DNA of 64,000 nucleotides from Desmodus rotundus (GCF_022682495.2 NC_071396.1:54308022-54372021), one strand, 5' to 3'. Numbered from the stretch's first letter, positions 24,680-34,889 are shown. Made by a program: numbers and translations. Notes: generated from the sequence alone by a model not told the origin.

Positions 24680-24899
24680 GTCTGCATGGCTCAGTTGGTT
24701 GGAGCATTGTTCCCATCGACCATAAGATCACAGATTCAATTCCTGATCAGGGCACATACTCAGATTGCAGGTTTGATCCCTGATCCAGGCACATATGATA
24801 AGGCAACCAATCAATGTTTCTCCCTCTCTCTCTGTTTCTCTCTCTCCATCTCTACCTAAAGCAATGGAGAAAAAAATGTCCTCAGGTGAGGATAGAAAA
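24680..24899 (+). mobile_element. VES-type bat SINE
   Basis: The head is degenerate ('gtctgcatggctcagttggt'). B-box-like 'cagattcaattcctgatc' and 'caggtttgatccctgatc' follow, then 'caaccaatcaatgtttctcc', a CT-rich body and 'gtcctcaggtgaggatag' before the A tail. Flanking repeats AAAAGTGAAGA (24669-24679) and AAAACTGAAGA (24900-24910) match at 10 of 11 positions. It is inserted in the distal HAL1-type sequence. Confidence 0.85.
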
Positions 24900-25039
24900 A
24901 AAACTGAAGAATTGATGGAGAGGGTGCTGGGCATGTATGATCACACAGTATATGAGAACTGTCTGTACCTTCTTAATTTTGCTGTGAATCTAGAACTTCT
25001 GTAGAAAACGTCTATTGAAATTTTTTTAAAGGGGTAAGA

Positions 25040-25172
25040 AATATATTCTGTATTTGAAGATGAAGAAACAAGGCTTATAGGGCTGTAACTTTCCAGATGG
25101 CATAAGGACAGTAGAAGGTGGCAGCAGGACTCAAACTTGAGTCTTACTAAGATCTCATGCATTTTAGACACT
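25040..25172 (-). repeat. MIR SINE relic
   Basis: Antisense MIR: 'gaagatgaagaaacaaggct', 'tggcagcaggactcaaactt' and 'gagtcttactaagatctcat'. Confidence 0.5.
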
Positions 25173-25839
25173 TAATAGTATTGTGACCATGAGAAACAGT
25201 TCCTCATCCTGATTACAGAGTTTCATTAGAGAAGCACTAATGTCCTCCAAAGAATTATGATAACAGTATTTTTTTAAGAAACAAATAGTTAGTATTAATA
25301 ATAAAGTATTAATAATAAAGTTAGCTCAAAAGCAAACAGAAAAAGTCCCAGATCATTCAAGCGAGAAAAATTTTGACATGAATATTTTAAAACTTGAGGC
25401 AAGGATAGATTGGGGGTAGTTTTTTTTTAAGAGAGTTGCCTGAAATCTTTATTATCTTTATCAATATCTAAGAACAGGCAAACTCAGTGAAAGCCTCTCA
25501 CTCCTTGATTGAATCACTACTAGTTAGGGTCAATGAACTAAACTGCCCAATCTGGATTATGCTATTTAGTTATCAGTCTTAGTACATAAAGGACAGCCCA
25601 GAAAGTGCCAGAAATATCCACTGGTGGAAGGAAATACATCAAGACCTGTGTCCTCCACTTCTAGGCTCCCACATTTCTGAACCTCACCCTGTCCACAGGT
25701 ACCTCAATCTCAAGGTTAATGCCAAGCTGATCCAAGTTGCCCAAACACGGCAGGAAAAAGCCTTTTAACTTTGGATAGGTGCTCCATGACCTGAAAATGT
25801 TTTCTTCCTCTCACTATTTTTTCTTCAATAGGCAGATCA
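25173..25839. other. Unique sequence, no gene seen
   Basis: No gene or recognised repeat. A short duplicated TAATAATAAAGTAT word occurs near 25296-25320. Confidence 0.4.
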
Positions 25840-26065
25840 CATGGCCTTCCTCCGTGAAGCATTCCTGAAACTCTACCTTCAGCTTGCCTCAAGACTCTCA
25901 TGACAGGATATTCTTTCCTCTAATATACTACTTTGTAGTGGAACTTACTCTTCACATGTCTATCTTCTTTACTGGACTGAGAGTTCCTTGAGAGTTGTGT
26001 GTCTGTCTATTTATCCTCCTTCCCAGTACCCAACAGTACTCGATGCATGCATAGGATATTGTAAG
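25840..26065 (+). repeat. L2 3'-end fragment
   Basis: Sense L2 tail: 'cttcctccgtgaagcattcc', 'ctggactgagagttccttga' and 'cccagtacccaacagtactc' are collinear with the consensus. Confidence 0.5.
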
Positions 26066-26079
26066 ATAATAATAATAAT

Positions 26080-26335
26080 AATGGAAACTGTTTTTGTGCA
26101 CTTTATTCTATGCCAGGTTCTCTGTTAAGAACATGAATTATCTCATGGAATTCTCACAAAACTCCATTATCTCATGGAATTCTCACCATAATCTTTATTA
26201 GGTGAATATTGCTACAAATGCTGTTTGTATGAGCAAGAAAATTGAGACTTAGAGAGGTGAAGTAATTGTCCATGTCCCCCAGCACTGTAAAATTTGAACA
26301 CAGATGGCTTGTTTTCAAACCCAAAGTCTTAGGGG
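26080..26335 (-). repeat. MIR SINE relic with internal duplication
   Basis: Antisense MIR: 'tctatgccaggttctctgtt', 'gcaagaaaattgagacttag', 'agaggtgaagtaattgtcca'. A 21-bp word beginning ATTATCTCATGGAATTC is present twice, at 26137-26157 and 26166-26186, and is absent from the family consensus. Confidence 0.65.
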
Positions 26336-26980
26336 ATTAAGAAACACTGTTCTATTGTACATACCCCAACTCTAAAAGGCAGATATAACTTCTGAAATGG
26401 AAGAATGGTTTTAACCTTATTTAGTATGGAATCATGCCCTGCTGGAGCTGTTTTCCTACCCAGAAGATAAATCTCAGAAAGTTTCCTTGGAAGCACTTAG
26501 CAAATTGCCTTTATAACCATCACTTTCCTTTGAGTCATTGAGGGCAGAACTAAAAAGAGTGTGTTAAGAGGATGAGCAAATGGCTCTACTGCCAAGGAAA
26601 GGAAGCAGCACTAGATTTTTTTTGTGTTTGGGGTTATAAAGGGAGACTCTGCCCAGTCCTCTGGGAAGGGGATGGGGAAAAGAAGATAATCAAGGTTGTT
26701 GATCCAGGGTGTGTGGGAATCCTAAGCTAGTCTGTCTGAACCCAGCATCCAGGAGCTGGCTTGTGGCCTGGTTACCAAGGGCTTTTCTGAATGCTACAAA
26801 TGAACCTGCACCAGAAGCCAGAACAAAGGATACACATTGTCACCATGGTCCTGTAAACAGGCAGGGTGTCCCCTCAGCTCCACTACTGCTTTTCCCTAAA
26901 CCAGCTGCCACTCAGCTTCTAGCACCTTTCCTCATGGTCATAGTTAAAGACCACATGTTCTCATTCCCTTTCCAGCTGTC
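26336..26980. other. Unique sequence, no gene supported
   Basis: The open frame at 26709-27038 (109 codons) runs into the L1 tail insertion at 26993 and has no motif. Confidence 0.4.
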
Positions 26981-26992
26981 TAAACTGAGGGG

Positions 26993-27090
26993 GAAATGGA
27001 GACAACTATACCTGAACAATAATTTTTTTAAAAGTTAAAAATAAATAAATAAATAAACAAATAATGCAAAAACAATTTTAAAAATAAAAA
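26993..27090 (+). mobile_element. Extremely truncated retrotransposon tail (L1-like)
   Basis: 98 bp bounded by a perfect 12-bp duplication TAAACTGAGGGG (26981-26992 and 27091-27102). The insert starts 'aaatggagacaactatacct' and continues 'gaacaataat', which resembles the ACAACTGTAATTGAACAACAATAAAA end of the bat L1s in this window. It ends in (AAAT)n and further A-rich sequence. Tail, orientation and duplication all point to target-primed reverse transcription that stopped almost at once. Confidence 0.6.
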
Positions 27091-27102
27091 TAAACTGAGG
27101 GG

Positions 27103-27744
27103 ACTTTGCAATGGCAGCAGGGATTGAAAACACCTCTGATGCAATCATATTAAAATGACTTGCTCTGTAATCAGCCATTTGACTGTCTCTATGTCAGGTT
27201 TTTCTTTTCACCAACCTGATGTCCTCTAACAACAACAGAGGTGCACAATTTGGGACACAATTTAGACATGGCCACAGTTACCTATGAGGGAGGGGCCATG
27301 GGAGTAAATCTAGTAACTGTTGGTGGATTCCATCTAAATGCAAGACACTCTGCTTAAGGCAACAGAAGATCAAGGTTGGGTGGAGGGAGCTTTATCTTAC
27401 ATCGAGGCAAAAATGAAATCTTCATTTTTTTGGCTCATGCTGAAAAAATGTGGGCTCTAGTACTTTGATATTAGCTCAAGAGATACAGTGGAGACACACA
27501 CACACACAAATAAAAGGGAACATAATGGAGTGGAAAGAGAAAAGCAGAAAAAGCTTCAAAGAATAGAGTCAGCCAATCTTTAAGCTCCTCTAGGGACTTC
27601 TTAAATCTGATCTGTGGTCCATTTTTGGTCAAACTGGACCTCAGGCCTGCCTATAACATGCCTAAACCTTACTTCTGCTACCAGATGATTTGCATCTTAC
27701 AGACATGACTCTGCCTCTGAATGTAAACTCTCAGAATTGCATCA
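27103..27744. other. Unique sequence with one arm of a local duplication
   Basis: No gene. 27405-27494 is related to 29337-29432 (see findings). A CA microsatellite lies near 27496-27510. Confidence 0.45.
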
Positions 27745-27760
27745 AAATCAAAATGCTGTT

Positions 27761-28069
27761 TATTTCACTTAGCATAATGCTCTCCAGTTCCATCCATGCT
27801 GTTGCAAAGGGTATAAGCTCCTTCTTTCTCTCTGCTGCATAAAATTCCATTGTGTAAATATACCATAGTTTTTGGATCCACTCATTTAGGGGGGAGTGGG
27901 GAGGGGACAGTGAGGAGAGGGGATTACAGGAACTACTATAAAGGACACATGGACAAAATCAAGGGGGAGGGTGGAGGTGGGGGAGGGAGATGGGTTCAGC
28001 TGGGGTGGGGTGGAGGGATGGGGAGAAAAGGCATACAACTGTAATTGAATAACAATAAAAATTAAAAAC
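27761..28069 (+). mobile_element. Twin-primed (inverted and truncated) L1 insertion
   Basis: A perfect 16-bp duplication AAATCAAAATGCTGTT borders it (27745-27760 and 28070-28085). Inside, 27761-27886 is L1 ORF2 C-terminal sequence in reverse orientation (compare 62752-62877 in the L1 near the right edge). 27887-28069 is L1 3' UTR in forward orientation, ending 'acaactgtaattgaataaca' with 'ataaaaatt' (compare the complement of 62448-62632). About 120 bp of L1 between the two parts is missing. Inversion of the 5' part with loss at the junction is the signature of twin priming. Confidence 0.9.
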
Positions 28070-28085
28070 AAATCAAAATGCTGTT

Positions 28086-29535
28086 AAAGAGAATATGTAT
28101 TTCTGAGTCTGGTTGTGGAGGAAACAAGATTGCAAATCACATCCACTATCTTTTTCCACTGACCAGGACATCTTCCTAAAATTATATACTTACTCATCTT
28201 GCAAATGCATTTTGGTTGTTCTCATCACTTTCAATACCACGGAGGAAGCTTAAAAGCCTGCAGCATGCATTCAAATTCCAGATTTGAACTGTGAATACAA
28301 AAAGGACTATACAGAAAGAATGCAGTTTGGCCAGGATGCATTGTTACTTTGAAGCTCTACCTCTCTGAACACCTGTCAGGGTTCCTAAAGTGGCCTGTAC
28401 CTTAACTCAGCATGGAAATGAGGGCAAATGGATCACACCTCCATTTCTTTTATCTTTCTACTTCTGGGAGACTTAATTTTATACAGAACAGGCCAATGGA
28501 CTTTTCCAAAGGGAAGCTATAAAGGAATTGGGCCCCTTCTGGAGTTTTAGTGGTGAATCTACAGAAAATGTTGAGCTCAGGGCTTTTCACACCATCCATA
28601 GATAGGCACATCACTGACAGTTAACCCTGAAGGATTCAAGGTATTCCTGCTGCATTTCAGCCACCACAGAATCAACAACAACAGAAAGGTGGCTTTCAAT
28701 TCTGTAGAGACTAGTTTCCTAGCAACAAAGGCCACAGGAAGTTGAGATCCATTAAGAAAGAGAAGGAAACACAATGCTATGATTTCTCTGAGGCATTGAA
28801 ATACCTCTTTAGTTGCTGAAATTTCAATTTGTCTGTTTTACAAATTAATCATTGCTTTCACCATGATTGTCTACATAAATATACATAAAGAAACCAGAAA
28901 CAATAAAGAAATCATAGTGCTTTGTCAAAAATCAGCAGCACTGCAGACTGAATTACACTTTTCATCTGGATTGAAATTTTGAAAAATATCTGCATGCATT
29001 TAAATATCTTTTGACAATGGTAGACCTCCTTTTGAATTGAGAATTTAAAAGATTCTTTACTCTAAAAAATGAGACTTTTTAGCATGTCTAATTTTCTCAT
29101 GAATGGCGAATTAGCAAATAAGATATTTGGTATTTAATGTCTAATCTGCATAACAATAAAGGCTCTCAAAACAAAATCATCTATTTTCTGTTCATATTGG
29201 AAAACGACTTTACACAAATTTTAGAGGAAATGTAATGCTTTGCATCTAGAAATCCAATATTTACCTTCTAGTTTTTATAGAGCTGTAATAATAATTAGTC
29301 ATTCTCAAGATCTGAGCTTTTTCTCCATGTGAATTTAGGCAAAAAGTGGGAAACTCTCATTTTTCATGCTCATGCTAAAAAGCTGTGGGCTCTAGAACTT
29401 TGACATTAGCTCAGTTTAAGTCATGTTGGAGAAGGAGTAGGAGGAACAGAGGGCAGAGGAAGAAGGAGAAAGAAGGGGAGAGAATGTTTGCTGTCTGAGT
29501 TTAACTCAAAGTACTTGTAGACCTGTAGGTGTGAG
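28086..29535. other. Unique sequence, partly AT-rich
   Basis: No gene or classified repeat. Contains the second arm of a local duplication at 29337-29432 and a purine-rich run at 29430-29490. Confidence 0.4.
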
Positions 29536-29760
29536 TAATAGTAACAGTTATAGCAATAACACTTACTAAAATGGCAACCTGGATATTTCTGGATTCTTGT
29601 TATGTGGCTAAGAGCCTTATATACATCACCTCATTTAATCCTCACTACAACCCTGTTAGGACAGCTGCTTTCCAGAAGACAAAGTGGATTTTCAGAGGTG
29701 AAATGACTTGCCCCAAGTCACCCAGCTGCTAAGAGAAAGAGCCCAATTTGAACTTTTGAC
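29536..29760 (-). repeat. MIR SINE relic
   Basis: Antisense MIR with 'cctcatttaatcctcactac', 'aaccctgttaggacagctgc', 'gaaatgacttgccccaagtc' and 'acccagctgctaagag', one of the clearest copies here. A second, shorter antisense MIR-like piece follows at 29820-29935 ('aagaaaagtgaggcccaaag'). The 78-codon frame at 29708-29944 is a product of these relics. Confidence 0.7.
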
Positions 29761-30259
29761 TGTGTTCAACCTTCCTAAACAGTTGAAAGAATTCAGAATG
29801 AGTCTTCCCAGAACATACCACTTTTATTTTGAGCTTAAGAAAAGTGAGGCCCAAAGTGTTGGCAGCGAAATGGCACCAGGTGTTAGACTAGTGGAGTCAG
29901 AATGGAACTCAGTTCAGCAACCTCAGTACTTGAGTTCTGGCTAGGAATATGGAGGCTAGACTCAAACTCTAAGAGAAAGCTCATTTAGAAAATCACAGAG
30001 GTAGAAGAAGTGAGCCGTAGAAGAAATGGGCTCAGGAAACAAGTTGCAAAGGAAAATGGACACTTGGAGCTTAGGAGGAAAAGGAAAATGTCTAGGGAAA
30101 GGGGGTGGGGAAAGGTAAGGCTGTACTCCATAGATAGAGCTGCATTGGGTCTGGAGGTCTCAGGGGAGAATCCAGTAGAATACTCATCAGCTTTCCTGGT
30201 GTGTCCTTTCAGGGTCGTGGTCTCTGCTGATTGGTCAGCACCAAGGCAGGGCACCATTA

Positions 30260-31152
30260 GTCAATGAGGCTGGTTTTGAGGTCAGCTATGGTGTCACCTG
30301 TCTGGTTTGGCTCCTTTTCTGGGCCTGGAGCTGCAACACAACTGAGGCTTGGATGTCTTTGATGTGGGTCAGACCCCATTGTCCTGGGGGCTTAATGCTT
30401 AAGGGCTATTCTCCAGCCCTCTTGTTCATTCCACCTTTAAGGAGGTCTAACCCTAATGACTAGCAACATGCCAGTGGAGGAAAGGTCAGGGGAGGGTCCA
30501 AAGCCCATAAACAGTGATATAGAAGGTCAAGGGGTCTAAACCGCAGGACCAGCAATATGCTAAGGGAGGAAAGGTTACACTGAGGGTAAGGTCCTTGTTT
30601 CCCCAGTTTTGCCCATTGCTAGGCACCCTGGGCTTTCTGCCCTGGTGACCTTCTGTATGACCTGGCCCATCATCCTTGCTCTGTCCTGTCTGTCTAAGTG
30701 GCTACCACAAAAGGACTCTCAGGAAGAGCTTTTTACCTCTTCCTTACCTCAAAGAATTTAGATAAAGGGCTTAGCCCAGGAAAGAGCTGTCTATCACCAG
30801 AGATATCTATGAAGAATTTAGGCTTGGCCTAGGTGTGGTAACCTGGGAGGGAGCTAAGCAGAGACTGTGTGTTCAAAGTCCCCTGTGGGTCCCATTATCT
30901 GTGCATATCACAGCAAACATTTGCTTTTCCCATTTTCCTATGAATTGCCTTCTGCCCCTTTGATGTCCCAGATCCCTACCCCCTTGTCCTTAGCTCAGAA
31001 AGACACACTGTATAAGCATCAATTGCCTGTCTGTGGGTCTCATATTCTTATGGGGCCTCCATATGTATGTAACTAAATTTGTTTTTCTCCTGTTAAAATG
31101 TCTCTTATCAAAAACCTAGAAGAGTAGAGTAAAATTTTTCCTCCATGATACA
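30260..31152 (+). mobile_element. Solo LTR of an ERV1-like endogenous retrovirus
   Basis: The 3' part is diagnostic: 'catattcttatggggcctcc', 'taactaaatttgtttttctc' and 'ctgttaaaatgtctcttatc', then 'aacctagaagagtagag' and the terminal 'cctccatgataca', ending in CA at 31152. The left boundary is uncertain, and purine-rich sequence from 30010 may also belong. Two imperfect tandem units of about 55 bp occur inside (near 30440-30497 and 30526-30590). They share 'ctaa.cc' and 'agcaa.atgc' words and GGAGGAAAGGT. No gag, pol or env sequence is adjacent, so this is a solo LTR. Confidence 0.55.
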
Positions 31153-31530
31153 GTTAAAACAAGTTGCGTTGTCATCTGTTAGCACTTTGCTAATCACATT
31201 TAATGGGTTATCTAAGTCATCCCCCCAAACAAGAAATGATTTGGACCTAGCCTATCCCACTGCTGAGGTCACACTTTGATTGCTATCCTTTTGTCCTTCC
31301 ATTAGGGTCATCGTCCCACAAAGCAGGACACTCCAACACAATTTAAATCAATGTCTTCTGTTTTCTCTAATGTTGACTACGCTTACAGGACTCAATCCTC
31401 TGGATGAAGCTGAATGCTTTCTTTTAATTTTTTTGTTTGTTTACTTTGTATCCACATATTTTGGGAATAATTGAGAATATTTCCTCAAATGTAGGCTTCC
31501 TTTCCTGAAAGACTCAACACTCTTAAAAAG
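31153..31530. other. Unique sequence, no gene seen
   Basis: No supported feature. The 64-codon frame at 31280-31474 has no motif. Confidence 0.4.
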
Positions 31531-31540
31531 ACATCAACCA

Positions 31541-31712
31541 GCTCTGGCTGGTGTGGCTTAGTGGATTGAGCTCTGGCCTGTGAACCAAAGGGTCGCTGGT
31601 TCCATTCCCAATCAGGGCACATGCCCAAGTTGTGGAGGGTCAGGTCCCCAGCAGGGACACAAGCACGCAAGAGACAACCACACAAATCTTTTTAAAAATG
31701 TTAAAAAAAGAA
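31541..31712 (+). mobile_element. VES-type bat SINE, alternative head variant
   Basis: This copy has a different head from the others: 'ctggctggtgtggcttagtg', then 'gattgagctctggcctgtga', 'accaaagggtcgctggttcc', 'cagggcacatgcccaagttg' and 'caggtccccagcagg'. It ends in a short A-rich tail and lacks the CT-rich body. This is the GTGGATTGAGC-type subfamily. Flanking words ACATCAACCA (31531-31540) and ATACCAACCA (31713-31722) agree at 8 of 10 positions. Confidence 0.85.
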
Positions 31713-31799
31713 ATACCAACCAGAAAATATACATTTAATGAATAGACAAAGAAGTAATTGTCAAGTGGGGATTAAATACCTGTGTCAGAGAATATGGTC

Positions 31800-31960
31800 T
31801 CCTTGTTCCTGCTTTTAGCCATCATATGCTCCGCAATGATTGGATCACCCTGAAAAGTATGGGTAAATCTTTTCTCTTTCTGAGCCTCCAAACCTCAATG
31901 GTAAAACAGGAATAGCACTAACTTTTCAGATGTGAAACTGAATGGGTAAAATGTGTTGTG
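31800..31960 (+). repeat. MIR SINE relic
   Basis: Weak sense MIR: 'gtaaatcttttctctttctg', 'agcctccaaacctcaatggt' and 'aaaacaggaatagcactaac'. The 148-codon frame at 31942-32388 starts in it and runs into the LTR at 32228. Confidence 0.45.
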
Positions 31961-32227
31961 ATATAAATTTGAATGCCCAAATTTTGCTGTGCAGGAAATG
32001 TATTTTTTTTCTTAAATCACCTCCAAGTCTCTACCTACCAGGCTACTGTGAAATTCAAGCACAGCAATCTCTAGAGCTCTCTCCTCCCCTCTCCTCTCAT
32101 CATGCTATACCTATCAAAGCACCAAAAACTTCTCTGGATGTCTGTCCACCTTGGGTACCAAGGCGACATTCACTGTCTCTGCAGGTCTGGTGCCTCGGCA
32201 CTCCCTTAGCACTCCTGGGGCACAGAC

Positions 32228-32800
32228 TGTCAAAGAAACAAAATATTCTGACACTTGTTAAAATGGTAAGGCAAACTTTATTTGGGACTATTGCAATAAA
32301 TATAGGAACTACTGCAATGGGGTTTTGCAGTAGGGAAGAGAGATTGGGCTCAAGTCCAAATGTGTCAAGGAAAAGTGAGGATTTATAACCAAAGAGACAA
32401 GTAGGAGAGGAGGTTGCTGGATGGAAAATGACTAAGACAGTAGGGCAATTTTTTCTAAATGTCCTTACAACATGCTTGCAGAAAGCCAGCCAGAGTGATT
32501 ACATGTTACCAGGGGGATGAAGGAGGATGAAGAATTGGGTCAGATACTGAGGGTGATCAGGTCTCGAAGACAGGGGACTCTGGCTAAAATTGGACACTAC
32601 AAGTACAGAGATGGAAGCCCAAGTTTGGGCTCAGTCAAGCAGAGAGCTCCGAGGAGCATGAGATCTTCTTGGTCAAGATTACGACAGAGAACTGGAGTCC
32701 TGTGCCTGTGGTCCATCTTCCTATGTGTATCTGAAGTCAAGCCACATCCTGAGGCACCTACACTGAGGGGCCCACAATGCTGGACTCAGACCTAGACCTC
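32228..32800 (-). mobile_element. Solo LTR, probably ERVL-class
   Basis: Read on the minus strand, the 3' end is 'ccattttaacaagtgtcaga', 'atattttgtttctttgaca', closing in CA at 32228. A polyadenylation signal AATAAA lies at 32282-32277, within 'cccaaataaagtttgcctta'. Upstream come the 'ccccattgcagtagttccta' and 'ttgcaatagtcccaa' tracts that identify this old LTR type. The 5' boundary is not resolved, and no internal retroviral genes are present. Confidence 0.5.
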
Positions 32801-34256
32801 TTCCCTGGGGAATGGCGGGGACAGCCAGCATCATCTTTAAGAAATTGAGGCTTTATAGGAACCAGGAAGACCCATTCCTTCTTCTGGCCCTACTGCAAAC
32901 CTCTTTAGGCAAAGAGAACACAAACCTGATGATCTACCAGAAATAGGAAAGGAGCAGTACACTAATAGACAACAAAATACAAATTAGTACCTTAATGCAA
33001 TCTTCTGACCCGTATGTGCAGTGTCTAGTTCTGGGCCTGTTACACAGCAGAAGCTCCAGGAGGAGTGCTATGTTTGCTCTGCTGTGGGTAGTTAATATTC
33101 CTGGTCATTGATTTTCAAAATTCTGCTTTGTTTTGTTTAGCAACACAGCCTGTCTTCTAAGGAAAGCTTACAAAGAAGTCCCATTGGTTTAAAAGGAAAG
33201 AAAGAACAGAAGGACAGAGTTGCTGCCCTGGTGATTCACCTGCTCCCTTCCTCTCAGGAAACCCTCCAGCTCCATGGGGCATGTTGGGAAAGCTGGTGCC
33301 CTGGGTGAGGACAGCTGCATTTCTACAGCACCTATTACAGACTACCTAGAAAAGAATGATCAGTAAAAGGCTGCTATCACATGTCACTGGATTTAAGATA
33401 TAACACACTATTATATCTTAATGTATAACACCATTATAATATACACTGTTACTTTGTGTATCACTGGACAATGAAAAAATGTAGTCGAATAAACTATGGC
33501 ATGTCATTGATTATATAAAATATTTGTACTTCGGGTATGTTCAAATGTGAAAAAACGTGGTTTAGAACTGGTGAAATTAAGTAATCAGATGACTTTTTAA
33601 GCAGTGAAAATACAACCCAAAGGAAGCAAAGTACTTGTTTGGATTTTCCTGTTTTAATTGAAAATAGGATCCATGCTTCAAAAAAAAAATGATGCTTTTT
33701 AAAGTAAAATGACACTTTTTATCTCTCTTTTCTATAGAGAGAGATAAAGAGAAAAATAAAAAGAGTATATGAGACTGCAGAAAAGTCTCAAAAATTAATT
33801 TGATATAGGTAGTTGGATGGTCTATTTAAAAACGCTAACTCTAACAATGAACAAGAACAGTGGAATAATTTTACTATGTTCTTCAGAATTTATCCAACAA
33901 TACCCAATAACTAGAGAACTTTTCAAATGTAACTAGAAAATTAACCATACATTGTTCATTTAATACCTTATAGAGCCTATGTACATCTGAAGAGAAAAAC
34001 AATAGAAATTATTTTGTGAATACATATATAAAAGCCTACTTTTATGAATTAATTTTGAAAACCAAAATATTGCTGCATGTAATTCAAAGCCCCATTAAAC
34101 ACAGCCTTAAAATAATAGAATGAGTTGGGATTCTCTCTTTATGCTATGCTGTCTTACATTATGCCTGATCTCTATAATCTAAAAACACAGTAGATTTTCT
34201 CTTTAGAATCAGATTTAGGAGCTGTGAAAACAGCATGAAGATAACAGTTGTTAAGG
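32801..34256. other. Unique sequence with minor features
   Basis: No gene. A 10-bp inverted repeat TTTATCTCTC / GAGAGATAAA with an 11-nt spacer lies at 33718-33748. AT-rich sequence prevails from 33370 on. Confidence 0.4.
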
Positions 34257-34598
34257 CTAACTACTTCTCCCTGAGTGTCCACCACACGCATCATCTTTCC
34301 ACTGAATGGTTTGGGGCAGAGGGCACCATGTTAAGGAACAGGGCTCAGTTGGAACAGTGGCAGGAACAGACATGGAGGCAGTGAAGAATGCAGGCCACTC
34401 AGTTCTGGTCAATCCACCACCTACAGCAACATGCCCAGGTTGAAATAAGGCCTTGAAATGTGGAAATAAATGGAGACCATCCAAATCTCAACAAATAAAG
34501 CCTGTTTATTCAGAACTGGCTATACCTGGGAGCCAGCCACCATCATTTGTATTTGGCAGACTCAAAGGCAGGCAGAGAGGTGGGAAAGCTTTACCATG
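34257..34598. other. Unclassified sequence, possibly LTR-derived
   Basis: An 'aacaaataaagcctgtttat' polyadenylation-like context lies at 34490-34510. It may belong to a retroviral or other old repeat continuing on both sides of the SINE at 34609. No family recognised. Confidence 0.3.
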
Positions 34599-34608
34599 GA
34601 AAAAGGGG

Positions 34609-34850
34609 AAGCCCTGGCCAGGTGGTTCAGTTAGTTGGAGCATCATCCTGTACACCAAAAAGTTATGGTTCAATTCCTGGTCAGGGCACATACCTAGGTT
34701 GCAGGTTCCATCCCTGGTTGAGGCACAAACTGGAGGCAAACTATCAATGTTTCTCTCTCACACTGATGTTCTCTCTCTCTCTCCATCCCCCTCCCTTTAT
34801 CTCTAAAATCAATAAACATGTCTGGGTAAAGATTTAAAAAAAGAAAGAAA
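34609..34850 (+). mobile_element. VES-type bat SINE
   Basis: The head is 'gccctggccaggtggttcag', followed by 'ttatggttcaattcctggtc', 'gggcacatacctaggttgca', a second B-box-like tract, 'tatcaatgtttctctctcac', a CT-rich body and 'ctaaaatcaataaacatg' with an A-rich tail. A perfect 10-bp target duplication GAAAAAGGGG lies at 34599-34608 and 34851-34860. The 117-codon and 96-codon open frames crossing it are SINE readings, not genes. Confidence 0.9.
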
Positions 34851-34889
34851 GAAAAAGGGGGAGCGTCAAGCATACCTTAATGGGAGGTT

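Larger units (their letters stand above)
20915..25030 (+). mobile_element. Old L1M/HAL1-type element, interrupted by later insertions
   Basis: The host of the nested stack. A 5' UTR-like part lies at 20915-21580. After the hAT block it resumes at 23492 with more 5' UTR and an ORF1-like region (about 23880-24670). That region has 'gaatttaaaataactatgat', 'gaaaaagtagacaacatgca', 'gaggaaagaatcagtgag' and 'ctatatccagcaaagttgcc' in the order expected of L1 ORF1 (coiled-coil part, then the C-terminal 'FYIQQSCPSK'). The frame has many stops. A VES SINE interrupts it at 24680-24899, and the sequence after it (to about 25030) resembles a 3' tail, with no ORF2 between. That organisation fits HAL1 (L1 relatives lacking ORF2), but deletion of ORF2 from an ordinary L1M cannot be excluded. 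Confidence 0.55.

Noticed and set aside
20915..25030. Reading the old L1 ORF1-like region as a host gene
   Set aside because: Order and wording match L1 ORF1, with many stops.
31942..32388. 148-codon plus-strand open frame
   Set aside because: It begins in MIR-like sequence and runs antisense through an ERV LTR, so it is a chance frame.
33718..33748. 10-bp inverted repeat as a possible MITE end or hairpin
   Set aside because: Built of simple TCTC/GAGA sequence, so chance is likely.
34453..34837. Overlapping 117- and 96-codon frames
   Set aside because: Largely translations of a VES SINE and its tail.
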